Source: Lunularia cruciata
Taxonomy: Eukaryota > Streptophyta > Marchantiopsida > Lunulariales > Lunulariaceae
DNA: 64,000 nt
Assembly: GCA_948567375.1 (NCBI GenBank)
Contig: OX419756.1
Span: 34,424,333-34,488,332 of the forward strand
Direction: 5' to 3'
Shown: one piece after another, positions 46,276-58,080 of the stretch
Layout: every line of letters starts with the position of its first letter
Numbering within the stretch: position 1 is the first letter of the stretch
The notes under the pieces: model-generated
Told to the model about the DNA's origin: nothing
The model's input: the letters and a program-made list of their open reading frames with translations, nothing else
The model's database searches: none
Position numbers and translations under genes: made by a program

Positions 46276-48000
46276 TTATGAGCCTTGGCTTGGTAGAGCA
46301 ACATAGGATGCGCTTGATAGGCATCACCAATGAGACATTTGTGAGCTTTATGCCTTTCAAATCAATTTAGGCACATGTTGGGAACAATGGACCGCGTGAG
46401 CAAGGTAGTCTTGGGACACAACTAGTAGTTACTAATGAGAGAGGTCTACTTGGTATCCATCTAGGTGAGTGTTTTCCACTTGAGTTACACCGTTGGTCTA
46501 CTTGGAATGCAACTAGAGGACGTATGGAGCTTGCAGCCAGATCAGAGAGAATTTTCTACACTAAAGTTGGGACCTCTAGTGGGTGGAGGCATGACATTAC
46601 TGCTCCCAAGGGCCTAGTGTAGCAGCCAATCAGTACATCTTCCACTCTTGCATTAGTTACAAAGAATAATTGAGAGCTAGAAGGACTTGGTATTTGGATT
46701 GAATTGACTAGCAATACACCAGTTTTTTTATGTCCTTACAAATATAGTAACATGGAGACAATATTGATTTAGAGCCAGAGTAGAGATCTTTTTGAGGCTA
46801 GGTTGGTAGAGATTTTACATGGAGAGTATACATCTACTACAATGATGGCAACCAAGCAGGACAACTATACAAACATGCGGATATGTGGAGATTTTTGTCC
46901 TATCAACTAATAGATTAGGGCTGATGGGTATGCCATGCCTACATCAAAGGAGATCTTTGATGCAATTGGGCATGCAAAGGTCTTTGGTACTTTGGATTTT
47001 CAAGCAAGATATCATCAATTGCCAATCAAGGGGAGGATAAGTCCAAGATAGCCTTTTAGGCTATTGATCCTCATAACAAAGCTATATTATATTAGTGGAG
47101 GTTCTTACCATTTGGGTTAAAGAATGCTCCTACCAAGTTCTAGAGTGTCATGGACCAGCAAGATTAGATTTTACTTGATGCTATATTGATGACATTTTGG
47201 TCTACAGCATTATTGTGGAGGAGCATGAGAGGTATTTTCTGGAGGTGTTTGAGAGATTGAGATCTCATGGACTCAAATTACATCCTAAGAAGTGTAGGTT
47301 ATTCCATGAGCATGTTGAGTATTTAGGTCACCCTATCTACCCTAGAGGACTTGGTTTTTAGACCAAGGTGAAATCTATTGCACATATTCCTTGGCCTATG
47401 GATGTGAGCAAAGTGCAAGCATTCCTTGGGTTGGTGAACTTATATTGCTGCTATGTTAGAGGATTTAGTGCCATTGCCAAGGCCTTGATAAAGCTAACCA
47501 AGCTTACAAAGAGTAGTGTTGGGGAGATGAGCACAAGTGAGCTTCTATAGAGCTCAAGGAGAGGTTAACATCTGCTCCTATTCTTAAAAGACCAATCAAA
47601 GGATGACCATTTTATGTTCACACTTATTGGAGTACATTGGGGCTTGGAGTAGTGCTCACCCAACATGATAATGAAGGGAAGGAGGTTGTGGTGGCTTATG
47701 CTAGTTGCTCCAACAATTTAGCAAAGGTGAAGTATAGTTCATATGATGGAGAGTGATTAGTAGCAGTATGGATAGTAACACATTTCTGATGTTACCTATT
47801 TGGTAACCCCTCCACTCTCATCATTAATCACCAACTATTGAAGTGGTTGATGGAGTTTGACAAGCTTTCAATGTAGCTTGCACAATGGGCTCTAATTTTA
47901 CAAGAGTATGATTTCATGATTATTCATAAACTTGGAATGGAAACCATGATGTAGATGGGTTGAGTAGAAACCCATGTCCTAGCTTGTAGGATCAGACCGG
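46276..48000 (+). pseudogene. DM linker, reverse transcriptase and RNase H, copy 1
   Basis: After a linker matching copy 2 (LVEQHRMRLIGIT), RT pieces read RICGDFCPIN, KEIFDAIGHAKVFGTLDF and HPKKCRLFHEHVEYLGHPIY-like fragments in several frames. SIAHIPWPMDVSKVQAFLGL and FSAIAKALIKLTKLT lie near 47368-47550. RNase H follows to about 48000. The active-site YIDD region near 47180 reads DDIL in a broken frame. Confidence 0.75.
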
Positions 48001-49110
48001 AGCACAATAACATGGTAAGATAGATGAAAAGATGGTGCGAAGTTGGCATGCATTTACCTTTTTATGTTTATTCTTTAAGACTTTGGTGGTATTTCTCTTA
48101 GCACATACCAAAGGAGTTATTGAGGTCATAGATCTAGAGGGTAGATAGTGGCATAGTTTAGCAAGACATTCATGATGATGTCTTAGAGATGGATTATCTT
48201 TGCATTGGTGTTGTAGGTGGCACAGTTGGGGCCAAGGAGAGAGACCGTGTTCTTTAGCAAGCCATGCGGTTTTGATTGGAGTGCATACACCTTCTTTGTG
48301 TATGGGAGGATAGTAGAGTGCAAGTGGTACCACTTCCATTCCAAAGACCACAATTGGTCCATCATGCTCATGAGGAGCTAGGAAATTTTGCAGTAAAGCA
48401 TACTTATAGCTTACTGCATAATCATTATTAGTAGTGTGATATATAGCAATGTATAGCAACTTGTTGCAAGGTGCCAAATGTGTGGTTTGTGACCAAGTTA
48501 GAACATCATTCAATGCTCCTATGCCATAGTTACACCCATTACTTATCATAGGATAGGATTATTGTTGAAGTTTGGACTTTGTTGGACCTTTACCATTGAT
48601 AGGAAGATATCATTGATATGTTTTGGTTATAGTAGAGCACTTCTTCAAATGGATTGAGTTGGTGGTACTTCCTAACAAGTCTAGTGAAGGGACAACTTGT
48701 TCATCCTTGGATCGGGTTCTCATTCATTTTGGTGCATTAGCTAGGGTTTTGACTGATCAAGGTATAGAGTTCTTGGGAGAGTTTCAAGTCTTGTGTGACA
48801 AGACTCTGATTAATCATTGTACTACCTCCCAAGATCACCCTAAGGCAGATGGCTTAGTAGAGAGAGTGGTTCAAACAATGAAGAGAGGATTGCAAAAGTA
48901 TGGTTTGCAGAGAGGCCACTTGGGACATCAAGATCTCTAATTACCTTGGTTGGCCATGGACTATCAGTTCAGCCGGCAAGCCTCCTTCTTTCCTTAATTT
49001 CTACTCTATGGATGAGATCAAAATTTACCTACAGCCATTTGTCAAGATGCTATAGTAGTTTTGGACTTGGATGATCTAGATGTATGAGTGAGCACATGTT
49101 CTCAATGGGT
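48001..49110 (+). pseudogene. DM integrase, copy 1
   Basis: Integrase with H...H and C..C parts near 48360-48500 and a clear core at 48623-48940: MVIVEHFFKWIELVVLPNKS, ARVLTDQGIEFLGEF and HPKADGLVERVVQTMKRGL. The second Asp and the Glu of the DDE triad are visible. The frame ends before LGHQDL, and the matching copy 2 continues to DLDEPN. Confidence 0.8.
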
Positions 49111-49339
49111 AGAGATCTTTTGGAAAGTGATGTCATTGGCCATTGAGAACTTGGAAATTTCCAATAATTTCCAATTTTTCACTATACTAATATTTGAGAA
49201 GGAAGCTATAGACTTGGAAATTTCCAATTTGTCACTATGCTACTATTTGAGGAGGAGGCTATAGATCCTTGATATGTTGATTTCATCTAGGTGACTATGT
49301 GTATCTACAATAGATAACACCAATGACATTGATGTTACT

Positions 49340-49680
49340 ACATGCCGCATTATCTTGAGAGTGCATGAGATTTTGCCTTCTTGAGCCCTTGTCTTGGAAG
49401 GACGTGATGGCATTTTTTGGAAGGATCATGTGGGCAATTGTGCACCATGCCACCTCCCAAAAATTGATGGTACTATGGACCCAAGCTTGGCACTTGTACT
49501 TGTAGGCTTGTGGTGTATGTTATGAGGCTCCTTTGGTGGAGTTGTCATTATGTTAGTGTGTGATAGCTATTTGAGAGATATCATATGGCATGTTTGACTC
49601 CTCTCCTCATGGTGGTCCCTCATGGATAATGGTTATGTCCTAGGTGTACTTGACCTATAGCTAGTTCACCCATTTATGTG
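49340..49680 (+). pseudogene. DM PHD finger and preceding domain, copy 1
   Basis: Reads GRDGIFWKDHVGNCAPCHLP and DGTMDPSLALV, then a decayed PHD finger at 49514-49647. The first Cys is present, the second is a stop, LVCDSY has lost one Cys, WHV keeps the His, and WLCPRC keeps the last two Cys. The same architecture is intact in copy 2, so the PHD belongs to the family and not to one copy. Confidence 0.78.
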
Positions 49681-49817
49681 GTATAGATTGCAGACATGTG
49701 ACTAACGATGGGGCTTGATAGCACCCGGCTTCCTGATCTTTGCACACCATAAGGAATACCATATACTTGGAGTATATAGTTATCTAGAGTTAGAGGGACC
49801 TAACCGTCAACTAGGAG

Positions 49818-50516
49818 TGCAATTATAGCATTTTAAAGTCCATATATGACTTATGTGTGAGTTGTGCTTCTATAGTGCATGATGTTGTGAGCAATGTATA
49901 TATGCACAACACTTATCACAACATTTGTGGTGTCAAAGCTAGATTGTTCAAACATTGAAGTAATATTGTTGGTAGTTAGAGGTATTTTGGCAATTACTCA
50001 TAGACTACTTGTTAACAAAAAATATCATGTCTAGGGTATTGATCACATGGTGGGACTCACCGTCACTTGCTCTATTCAAACCATTGGTTGTGCCATTAGC
50101 AAGACCATTAGGGTTGGAGACCTAGGTCAAAATAAGAGGTATGCCTCCAAAGTTCAACTCCAAAGAGCTCACTTCTCAGATGTTGAGACTTTGAGTTCCT
50201 AATTATGGTGGATAGAAAGCTAGTGAGCATGACTTGGAGTCTCTTAGCTAGAGTGTGTGTGGCTTGATTGTAATCAATGCCTAGTTGTTGGTAGATTTTT
50301 GAATGAATTATCAAGTACTGATCTGATTTGAGTTGATTTGAGTTGATGAAGGATTGATTATTCTAGAGGAGCAATAACCAAGAAGAGGAGGCAATAACTT
50401 TCTCCTCTTGATTGTGGCATTTTAGAGTTCATGTAGACTTATGTGTCAATTGTGCTTTTAAAGTGTAGGATGTTGACAATGATATGTATTGTGTAGCAAT
50501 GTATATATGAACAATA
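49818..50516 (+). repeat. DM copy 1 compound 3' LTR
   Basis: Preceded by the conserved tail AGAGGGACCTAACC. It consists of an outer repeat (49818-49911), a core (49912-50408) and a second outer repeat (50409-50516, starting TGATTGTGGCAT). The outer repeats are about 65-70 percent alike by eye. The same three-part layout occurs at 21862-22501 and 55310-55900. Confidence 0.72.
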
Positions 50517-52389
50517 AGCTTTCAATCCACAATCACAATAATAAAGATGATATGCAAAAGTGTTCAAATGACTTTTCAATTCATACATTTTTCAACTAAG
50601 ACCACTTGTTGTTGGTGGTGTGGATCTAGAAAGATTTCAAATCTATGGGTATCTCTTTGTAGAAATATTTTAAATATGTGGTGTCATTGTCTTTTATCAA
50701 AAAAATTCAATTCTAAAATTGCCAAATTCACAAGGTCTTATAAATTAACTTGTAATGTTCACAAGTCAGTTTGGAAGGTCATAATTCATTCTCAAGAAAG
50801 CTTATAATACTGCCTTTCAATTTTGAATTCATATTTCAATTTTGAGTGAAAGTACAATTTGACTCACTTAAAGGCAAGAGCAAAAGATAAGCACATTTGC
50901 AAGAGAAGCAGTAGTTTCAAGTGATAAAATGAAGTAGCTTGCACATTAAAGTTCAATTTTAAATAAAAAAATTAAAAAAGAAGTGAAAAGTCACCAGCAA
51001 TGCACTAGTGATGGAGATATAGGGTCAAAACTAGTTTGATCAAGTTAGTGAAACTTTAACTACGTTCCTATAAGCTGCTTTGATCCTATTGCATTGAATC
51101 TATTGATCAAATTTCAAATTTCAATAATTCCATTCAACATTTCTTCTCCTCCTCAAAGTTAATGATCAATATCAAGTAGCTATGCTTGCTTCTTGAATGA
51201 TGGTAGACCTTGAGCCTCCAAACAAACCCTGTCCCTTTTGAACAAAACCCTTATCATGCACTCAAAAATAGCCCAACCTCCAAGTTAACCCCATCCTTTA
51301 AGAATGAAGCTTACAAACTACCAAAACTCCCATCCCCTTAAAAAATCCCATGTTTCCTTTCAAACAAACCCAATTCCTTTCCAAAAATACCTATATCACT
51401 TTTAAACGATTACCTAACCATTTCAAGAATTGTCTTCCTAACAAACCCAATCCTCTTCCAAACTATATGCATCCACTTTAGAACCTAAAAACCTCCTTCC
51501 AAATGATCCCTTGAGCAATTCTTGTGATGAATCTTAAACATATTTCAAAACATCTTGGCCTTACTTGTGCAAATCAACAAACTCAAAGCAATTATGAAAA
51601 ATCAGAGGAGACAAAGATATAATCTAGCAATATATCAGACTACTCCATACAAAAATAAGACTTTTATATTATGATTGTGTGGGTTACATAAAGAAATCTT
51701 AATCTTACATTAAATAGCAGAATGCTAATTGCACATTAGAGAGCAGATTAACTATCATTTGAATCAAACCTACAAGAGATGTAATCAAGGGACATAATCT
51801 ATAATAAACTTTGTAACTATTTTAAATGAACTTTGTAACAAGACAAGATGTTAATAAATGAATGCACCAAAAATTGTTGTACAGGGTATGCCGTCAAATT
51901 TGCATTCATTTATAAAATTCAGGTGTAACAGAATAGATGTTTAGGAATGCCGTAATGAAATAAATGATTGTCAGAAGAAGTGATGTGGTTTCTTGAGAGT
52001 GTAGACACATGGTTTGGTGGGTGGATTTTGGAGTGAGATATTTGAAATTTGTTTGTGAATCAAAAACGTTCTTCTCAACTATTCAAAATCTCAACTCAAA
52101 TTTGGCACCCCGGGTGCAAATCCGTCAGTCAACTAAAATGGCAGTTTTGTAGTTTGCATTGGTGTGGTGGTTCATTTCCATAGATTAGTGCCGCATAGAA
52201 TAGCTTAAGTTATATAAAATGATTTGTTCCACCTTGTGGCAACCAAAAATTGATTGGGATTTGAGAGATTTTACTCCAAAAGGGCAGTGATAATATAGCA
52301 ATGGGAGATTAGGTACCTTGTTATAGTGGAGGAAGCTCACTTTTGGATGCAAATCCAAGATGTATAGACTCAAGTTTGGATTTGCAGCA
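50517..52389. other. Unassigned A/T-rich stretch
   Basis: No repeat, motif or convincing frame was recognised. Only short frames occur (86 codons at 50547). Confidence 0.45.
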
Positions 52390-53640
52390 ACCTGAACAAT
52401 CATTAAGGACATTTGGAGAATTTTTGAGGATGGCTCCTTTTGTGCCTTGCAAAGCAAAGTGGATGAAAGGATCCGCATGACAACGCACCATTATGGCCAA
52501 ATATTGGATTATATGGAGGACCCCAAGCATTTTGCACAGATTTATGGTAGGAATCACCAAAAGCCTATTCAGAAATCCACCGCCTTTAGTTTTGTAGCTA
52601 CAATTTTTATAGGAGAAGTGCAAGGATTTCCTAGTTCTATAATAGGTGATAAGCTTTACAAGAAATGGTTGAGGTACATGAAACAATACAAAGAAAACTA
52701 GGGGTTGAAGAACAAGGCTAGGAGAGAGGGTCTCACCAAGAAGGAATATGGCAAAGGGTGGAGAACTATAGAAGATGATTGAATGGAATGTGGCCATGTT
52801 TTGCTAGAATGGAAGCCATGTTTAGGAATAGAGCAAACATTAGTCCACCTCTTATGGTAAGTTTGGGAGATTTAAATCCCAATTTGAGTGAGGTTGGCTC
52901 AAAGGAAGTCCATGAGGTGTAGAAGAGGGCTCTCAATTCCCATCTCCTCTAGAGGAGGTGCTCATGGAGTCGTGACCCCAATTTGTCCCAAACATCCAAG
53001 GGGTGGATATGTATTAACATGTTTTTACATGGATAATAGAATACATTCACCCAAGGAGGAATCACCACTTCTGGTGCCCTTAGAGGACCCACCTTTTGTT
53101 ACACCACCTCCACTAATTTCTACTAAAGGAGATGGGTCTGAGTGCACTTTCTTGGACCAAGAAGGAGAACGTGACCCAAAAGGAGAAAAGGTGAAATTTC
53201 AGCAAGTAAGATATCCAAGATGTCTCCTAGTATGCCATTGTCTCATGATTTAGCAAAAATCACCATGTTGCAAGTAGATACTATAGAATCATAGGAGAGG
53301 TTATGACAAGCTGAACTAGAAGCCACCAACATGAGGAAAAGAGGAAGAACTTATGAAAATGGAAGTTGAACGCATAAGATTAGACAAAGAAGTTGAAAGT
53401 TGAAATTGAGAAGAAATTGAGTGCTCAGAAAAGGAAAGCTAGGGCATACAAAGAAAGGTTCAAGGAGAAAATTTTAGAGTCAAAGTGCACTCATGAAGTC
53501 AAAATGAGTTTCCTTCAAGCAGGAAAAATCTCTTGAGGAAATAAGCATGTATGTCAAAGTGCTAACTCAATTTCCACATGAAGATCATCCTTCTACTTTG
53601 GAAGGAAAAAACACTACTTCAAATTCATCATACTCTATTG
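52390..53640 (+). pseudogene. Unidentified decayed coding-like stretch
   Basis: A patchwork of plus-strand frames. 52447-52701 is an 84-codon frame. 52888-53253 is a 121-codon frame, Pro/Ser/Gly-rich, ending in LLVCHCLMI. After it, a broken frame is Lys/Glu-rich, with MEVERIRLDKEVE and AQKRKARAYKERFKEK, which looks like a coiled coil. No known domain was recognised. It could be a gag or an LTR-encoded gene of another family. Confidence 0.35.
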
Positions 53641-53769
53641 ATAGCAAATATCATGTCACAATGTAACCCAACTAAATGTGTAATAAAGATGGGTTTTCTC
53701 AAAATGTTATTGTTTGAAATGTAAAGCATGAGTTCTGAAATGTTAAATGAGTTTTTTGAAAAGACAATA

Positions 53770-54085
53770 GTTGTTGGAGCCTGTTGCCACTCATTGCTGC
53801 CAATTGCCACTAATTGGCGCTAATCAAAGCTCATCCTTGGTGCCCCATGCCACCTAGTGCCTGAGTGGGTTTTGAGTGATGCATGATAGCATCTATTGTT
53901 GCCCCAAGATGTGGATCAACTATAACTCATAGGTACCCATTGCCGCAAGATGCTACCTAGAGCCACTTGGTGCCGCAATTGGCACAAGGTGGGATTTTGG
54001 CAACGCGCTATAGCACCTATTGCTGGGATGCTGCTTAGAGCCACACAATAGCACTTGACTTCTATGGGAGGTGCTCATAGGCACT
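53770..54085. repeat. Degenerate repeat cluster rich in TTGCCAC/TTGGTGCC
   Basis: Repeated short motifs such as TTGCCACT, TTGGTGCC, GATGCTACCTAGAGCCAC and GATGCTGCTTAGAGCCACA occur at irregular spacing. It looks like a decayed minisatellite. Confidence 0.5.
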
Positions 54086-55309
54086 TGCTGACACCCAATC
54101 AAACATAAAACAAGTGACACATAACACAATAATGATCATTGAGAGTTTGACAAGCAAATTGAGAGAAAATGTGATAAAAGGAGAGCCAATAAAGCATGTA
54201 ACTATGCTATAAGAGAAGGAGGTGAAGAAGAAGAGGGAGATGAAACTCAGTCTATAAGAATTGTAAGAACTACTATAGAACTATAAGAACTATATACTAT
54301 AAGAACTCAGTCTACCAGATGTCCACTCCTCTTCTGCCTAAATAACAATAGGCCTATCATCATGGACAAATGTATCCAAAGCACTCATCAAAGAGCTGGA
54401 TGAGCAAATGTATGAAGTTCTTTCTACCTTGTAAGGACAGAAGTGGGTAGGATGGATAGCACTATGTGGACGGTTCCAATAATAAGAGAGTGCAAAACTG
54501 TCTAGGATAAGAAGATCACAAAGTGGTAAACCTAATGAGGTGATATGCTCATATGATCTTACATAAGTCCTCTAAACTCATCATCTCATTGGACATCTAC
54601 AAAAAAAAAGATGCCATGAGGCAAGATTTGGTGTGAACTCCCTCCAAGAGTTCTGACCACTACCACATGCTCCAAAGAAATTACTCCACTCCATCCGGAG
54701 TAAGATTTATCCACAAGATAACCTCAAAGCATAGCAAACAAAACTAAATGAAATGGCAAATCCCAAGACATGCGACCCACTTTATAGACCTTGATTAAGT
54801 GTGAGAGAACCAACCATGCCTAGTAGTCCCCATCTCCTATACATAGAAACTAGAGCTACCACAAACTCAATATGATGCCAAACAAGTAATATCCACAACA
54901 ATAATCTTCTTCCACATGAAGCTTGGGAAGAGAATACATGGAATATATTCTCTTGATAGATGAAGCCTCTCTCTTAACTCAATCTCTTGAGTTTGCGCAC
55001 TTCCTGATCATGCAAAGGTCTAAGTCTCTTGAGTCCCAACACCATGTGGTAACATATGGGTGGTATCTACCATAATGGTGGCATCAGTTTGGGTCTACAT
55101 TTCATGGCAGGTATAGATCTGGCAAGCAATAGTACATAGTTTCAATCCAAGATAAACCACAAGAGCCCTTACTTGAGCTATATTACTCTCACTCTCCTCT
55201 ACCTAAACATATGCACTTTCACACCTCTCCATAGTAGATGCTACCTCTTGTGCTTGATTATGTAACTTGACCCTATAACCTTCAGCCATGGCACCTAGGA
55301 TATCCAAGT
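54086..55309. other. Unassigned stretch
   Basis: No gene recognised. Short tandem CTATAAGAACT copies lie near 54270-54310 and a poly-A run at 54600-54609. Confidence 0.45.
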
Positions 55310-55900
55310 TGTTGTGCGTATAGACATCGCTACACAACATACATCGCTGTCAACATCATACACTATAGAAACACAACTCACACATAAGTCATACATAGAC
55401 TCTAAAGTGCCACAATCTGCCAACAACTGGGCACTGATGACAGTCAAGCCACACCCACTCAAGCATAGAGAATCCAGGTGATGCTTGCCGGCCTCAGTCC
55501 ACCATAGCTAGGAACTCGAAGGCTCAACATCAGAGAAGTGAGCTCTCTAGAGCTCACTTTGAAACTATACCCCCTGGACTCAAGCTAGCTCTGAAACCTT
55601 AATGGTCCCATTGACGGCACACTTGATGGTGCGAATGGTGCAAAGTGACAGTGGGCCCCACCGTGAAGTCAGTACCCCAAACACAAAATCTAACCGTCGG
55701 AAAGTAGTCTTTGAGAAACGGCTAAAATAACTCTAACTACTATCACTGGAACTCCAGTGTACGAGCATCTAGATGCGGCACTACAAATGGCGTGACAACT
55801 ATTGTGCGTATATACATCGCTACACAACATACAGTGTTGTCAACATCATACACTATAGAAGCACAACTCACACATAAGTCATACATAGACTCTAAAGTGC
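55310..55900 (-). repeat. DM copy 2 compound 3' LTR
   Basis: Outer repeats at 55310-55418 and 55800-55900 share CATCATACACTATAGAA and TAAGTCATACATAGACTC. The core 55419-55799 lies between. On the minus strand the outer repeat runs from GATTGTGGCAC to GCACAACA. A 17-bp duplication (TGGCGGTTAGGTCCC) lies at the junction with the tail, at about 55901-55938. Confidence 0.75.
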
Positions 55901-56083
55901 TGGCGGTTAGGTCCCCCCTAGCTGGCGGTTAGGTCCCTCTAACTCCAGATAGCCATCTACTCTAAGTATATGGTATACCCTCTAATGGGCAAAGATCAGG
56001 AGGCCGGGTGCTATGGAGCCCCATCGTTAGTCGCCTGTCTGCAATCTATACCATATAAAGAATGAACTAGCTATAGGCCAAGT

Positions 56084-56377
56084 ACATCTAGGACATAACC
56101 ACTGTCCTTAAGAAACCACCGTGAGGGGAGGAGTCATACATGCCATATGCCATCCTCTTGAACAGCTATCACACACTAACAAAGTAGCAGCTCCACTAGA
56201 AGAGCCACATAACATACACCTCAAGCCTGCACGTATAAGTGCCAAGCTTGGGTCCATAGTACCATCAATGTTTGGGAGGTGGCATGGCGCACAATTGCAC
56301 AAATGATCCTTCCAAACAACACCATCACGTCCTCCTAACACAAGGACTCCAGATGGCAAGACCTCGCGTACTCTCAA
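56084..56377 (-). pseudogene. DM PHD finger with upstream domain, copy 2
   Basis: The minus-strand frame reads GRDGVVWKDHLCNCAPCHLP, DGTMDPSLALIRAGL and then a PHD finger at 56218-56084. The eight ligands are in the order C4HC3: CMLC, CDSC, H in WHMAC, that Cys, and WLCPRC. The spacing is C-2-C-11-C-2-C-4-H-2-C-14-C-2-C, typical of PHD fingers, which read histone H3 tails. One stop (TAA at about 56108) falls between MTPPLTVVS and GQWLCPRC. It lies downstream of the integrase. Whether it is fused to the integrase or made separately is unclear. Confidence 0.85.
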
Positions 56378-56575
56378 GATAGTGCGGCCTGTAGAAACAT
56401 CAAGTGTTGTCGGTGCTGTCTGCTATAGATATACATAGTCGCTTGGATGAAATCAACGGATCAAGGGTCTATAACCTTCTCCTCAAATGGTAGCATAGCG
56501 TAAAGTATCTCTATGCTGAGCAATTGCCAAGTTCTCAAAGGCCATCGGCATCACTCTTCAAAAGATCTCTGCCCG

Positions 56576-57600
56576 CTAAGAACATGCGCTCATCCATATA
56601 TTGGGTTCATCCAAGTCCAAAACTATAGTAGCATCTCGACAAATGGCTGCAGGTAAATCTAGATCTCGTCCATAGAGTAGAAAGTATGGAGAGAAGGATG
56701 CTAAGGAGGCTTTCCGGCTGAACCAATAGCCCATGGCCAACCAAGGTAACTGGAGATCCCAATCTCCCAAGTGGCCTCTCTGCAAACCATACTTTCGTAA
56801 TCCTCTCTTCACCGTCTGAACCACTCTCTCTGCTAAGCCATCTGCCTCAGGGTGATCTCGAGATGTAGTATGATGATCAATCAAAGCCTTGTTACACAAG
56901 ACCTGAAACTCCCCCAAGAACTTTGTACCCTGATCAGTCAAAACCTCAGCTAGTGCACCAAAATGACTAAGAACTCAATCCAGGAACGAGTAAGCTGTCC
57001 CTTCACTAGACTTGTTAGGAAGTGCCACCAACTCAATCCACTTGGAGAAGTGCTCCACCATCACCAAAACATACCAATGATGTCTCACAGTCAGCGATAA
57101 AGGTCCGGCAAAGTCCAAACTCCAACGGTAACCCAATCCCATGATAGGTAATGGGTGTAATTGTGGCGTAGGAGCATTGAATGATGCTCTAACTTGGTCA
57201 CAAACCACACATCTGGCAACAAACTGCTGTACCTTGGTCTGCATACCGTGCCACCAATAATGACTTTGGAGTAAGCTATAGGTATGCTTTACTCCAAAAT
57301 GTCCTAGCTCCTCATGAGCATGACAGACCAACTGTGGTCTCTGTGATGGAAGTTGTACTACTTGCACTCTACCATCCTCCCATACACGCAAAAGGTGTCT
57401 ACCTTCCAATCTGAAGCGTCTGGCTTGCTGAAGAACACGGTCTCTCTCCTTGGACCCAACTGTGCCACCCACAACACTAGTGCAAAGATAGTCCATCATT
57501 AAGACATCATCATGAATGTCTCGCTGAATTGTACCAATATCTTCACTCTCTAGATTTGTGACCTCAATAACCCCTCTTGTATGTGCTGAGAGAGATACCA
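56576..57600 (-). pseudogene. DM integrase, copy 2
   Basis: Zinc-binding part: HAHEELGHFGVKHTYS and ARCVVCDQVR. Core: WSLDFAGPLS (first Asp), VLTDQGTKFLGEF (second Asp), HPEADGLAERVVQ (Glu). The C-terminal part is LPWLAMGYWFSRKASLASF and PYFLLYGRDLDLPAA. The two open stretches (57850-56975 and 56941-56576) are in the same frame and separated by a stop from a CGN-type codon, because copy 1 keeps Arg there (LDRVL). The SPYFLLYGR block differs from the usual Athila/Tat and chromovirus integrases. Confidence 0.88.
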
Positions 57601-58080
57601 CCAAAGCCTCTACAAATATACACAGAAAGGCCGATGCATGCCAACCTGGCACCATCTCCTCATTTGTCCCACCATGCCAACGTGCTCCGGTCTGATCCTG
57701 CTGGCTGGGACATGGGTTTCTACTCAACCCATCTGCATTACGGTTCACCACTCCAGGTCTGTGAACAACCGTGAAATCATACTCCTGTAAAATCAGAGCC
57801 CATCGTGCAAGCTTCCTTGAAAGCTTGTCGGACTCCATCAACCACTTCAACGGCTGATGATCAGTGATGAGAGTGAAGGGGTTACCAAATAGGTAACATC
57901 AGAAATGTGCTACTGCCCAAACTGCTGCCAAGCACTCTCCCTCATATGAACTTTGCCTCCACTGAATTGTTGGAGCAACTAGCATAGGCCACCACAAACT
58001 CCTTCTCCTCATCATCATGTTGGGTGAGCACCGCTCCAAGCCCCAACATTCTCCAATCAGTGTGAACCTGAAATGGTCAT
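57601..58080 (-). pseudogene. DM RNase H, copy 2
   Basis: The upstream part, after the RT connection domain, reads GLGAVLTQHDDEEKEFVVAY. The terminal part is MKWLMESDKLSRKLARWALI and then VVHRPGVVNRNADGLSRNPC, the usual end of a Ty3 RNase H. Frames change near 57950. It is followed by a roughly 100-residue spacer before the integrase. Confidence 0.8.

Larger units (their letters stand above)
39320..50516 (+). mobile_element. DM retrotransposon copy 1, plus strand, split by BL LTR E
   Basis: Ty3-type element encoding a DNA methyltransferase. Order: LTR remnant, long leader, gag with zinc knuckles, (BL LTR E 42005-43850), PR, DNMT, RT, RNase H, INT, PHD finger, polypurine tract, compound 3' LTR. 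Every part aligns with copy 2 on the opposite strand at 55310-61720. It carries far more stops and less CpG than copy 2, so it is older. It is valuable because it preserves segments deleted in copy 2, such as methyltransferase motifs IX-X. Confidence 0.85.
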
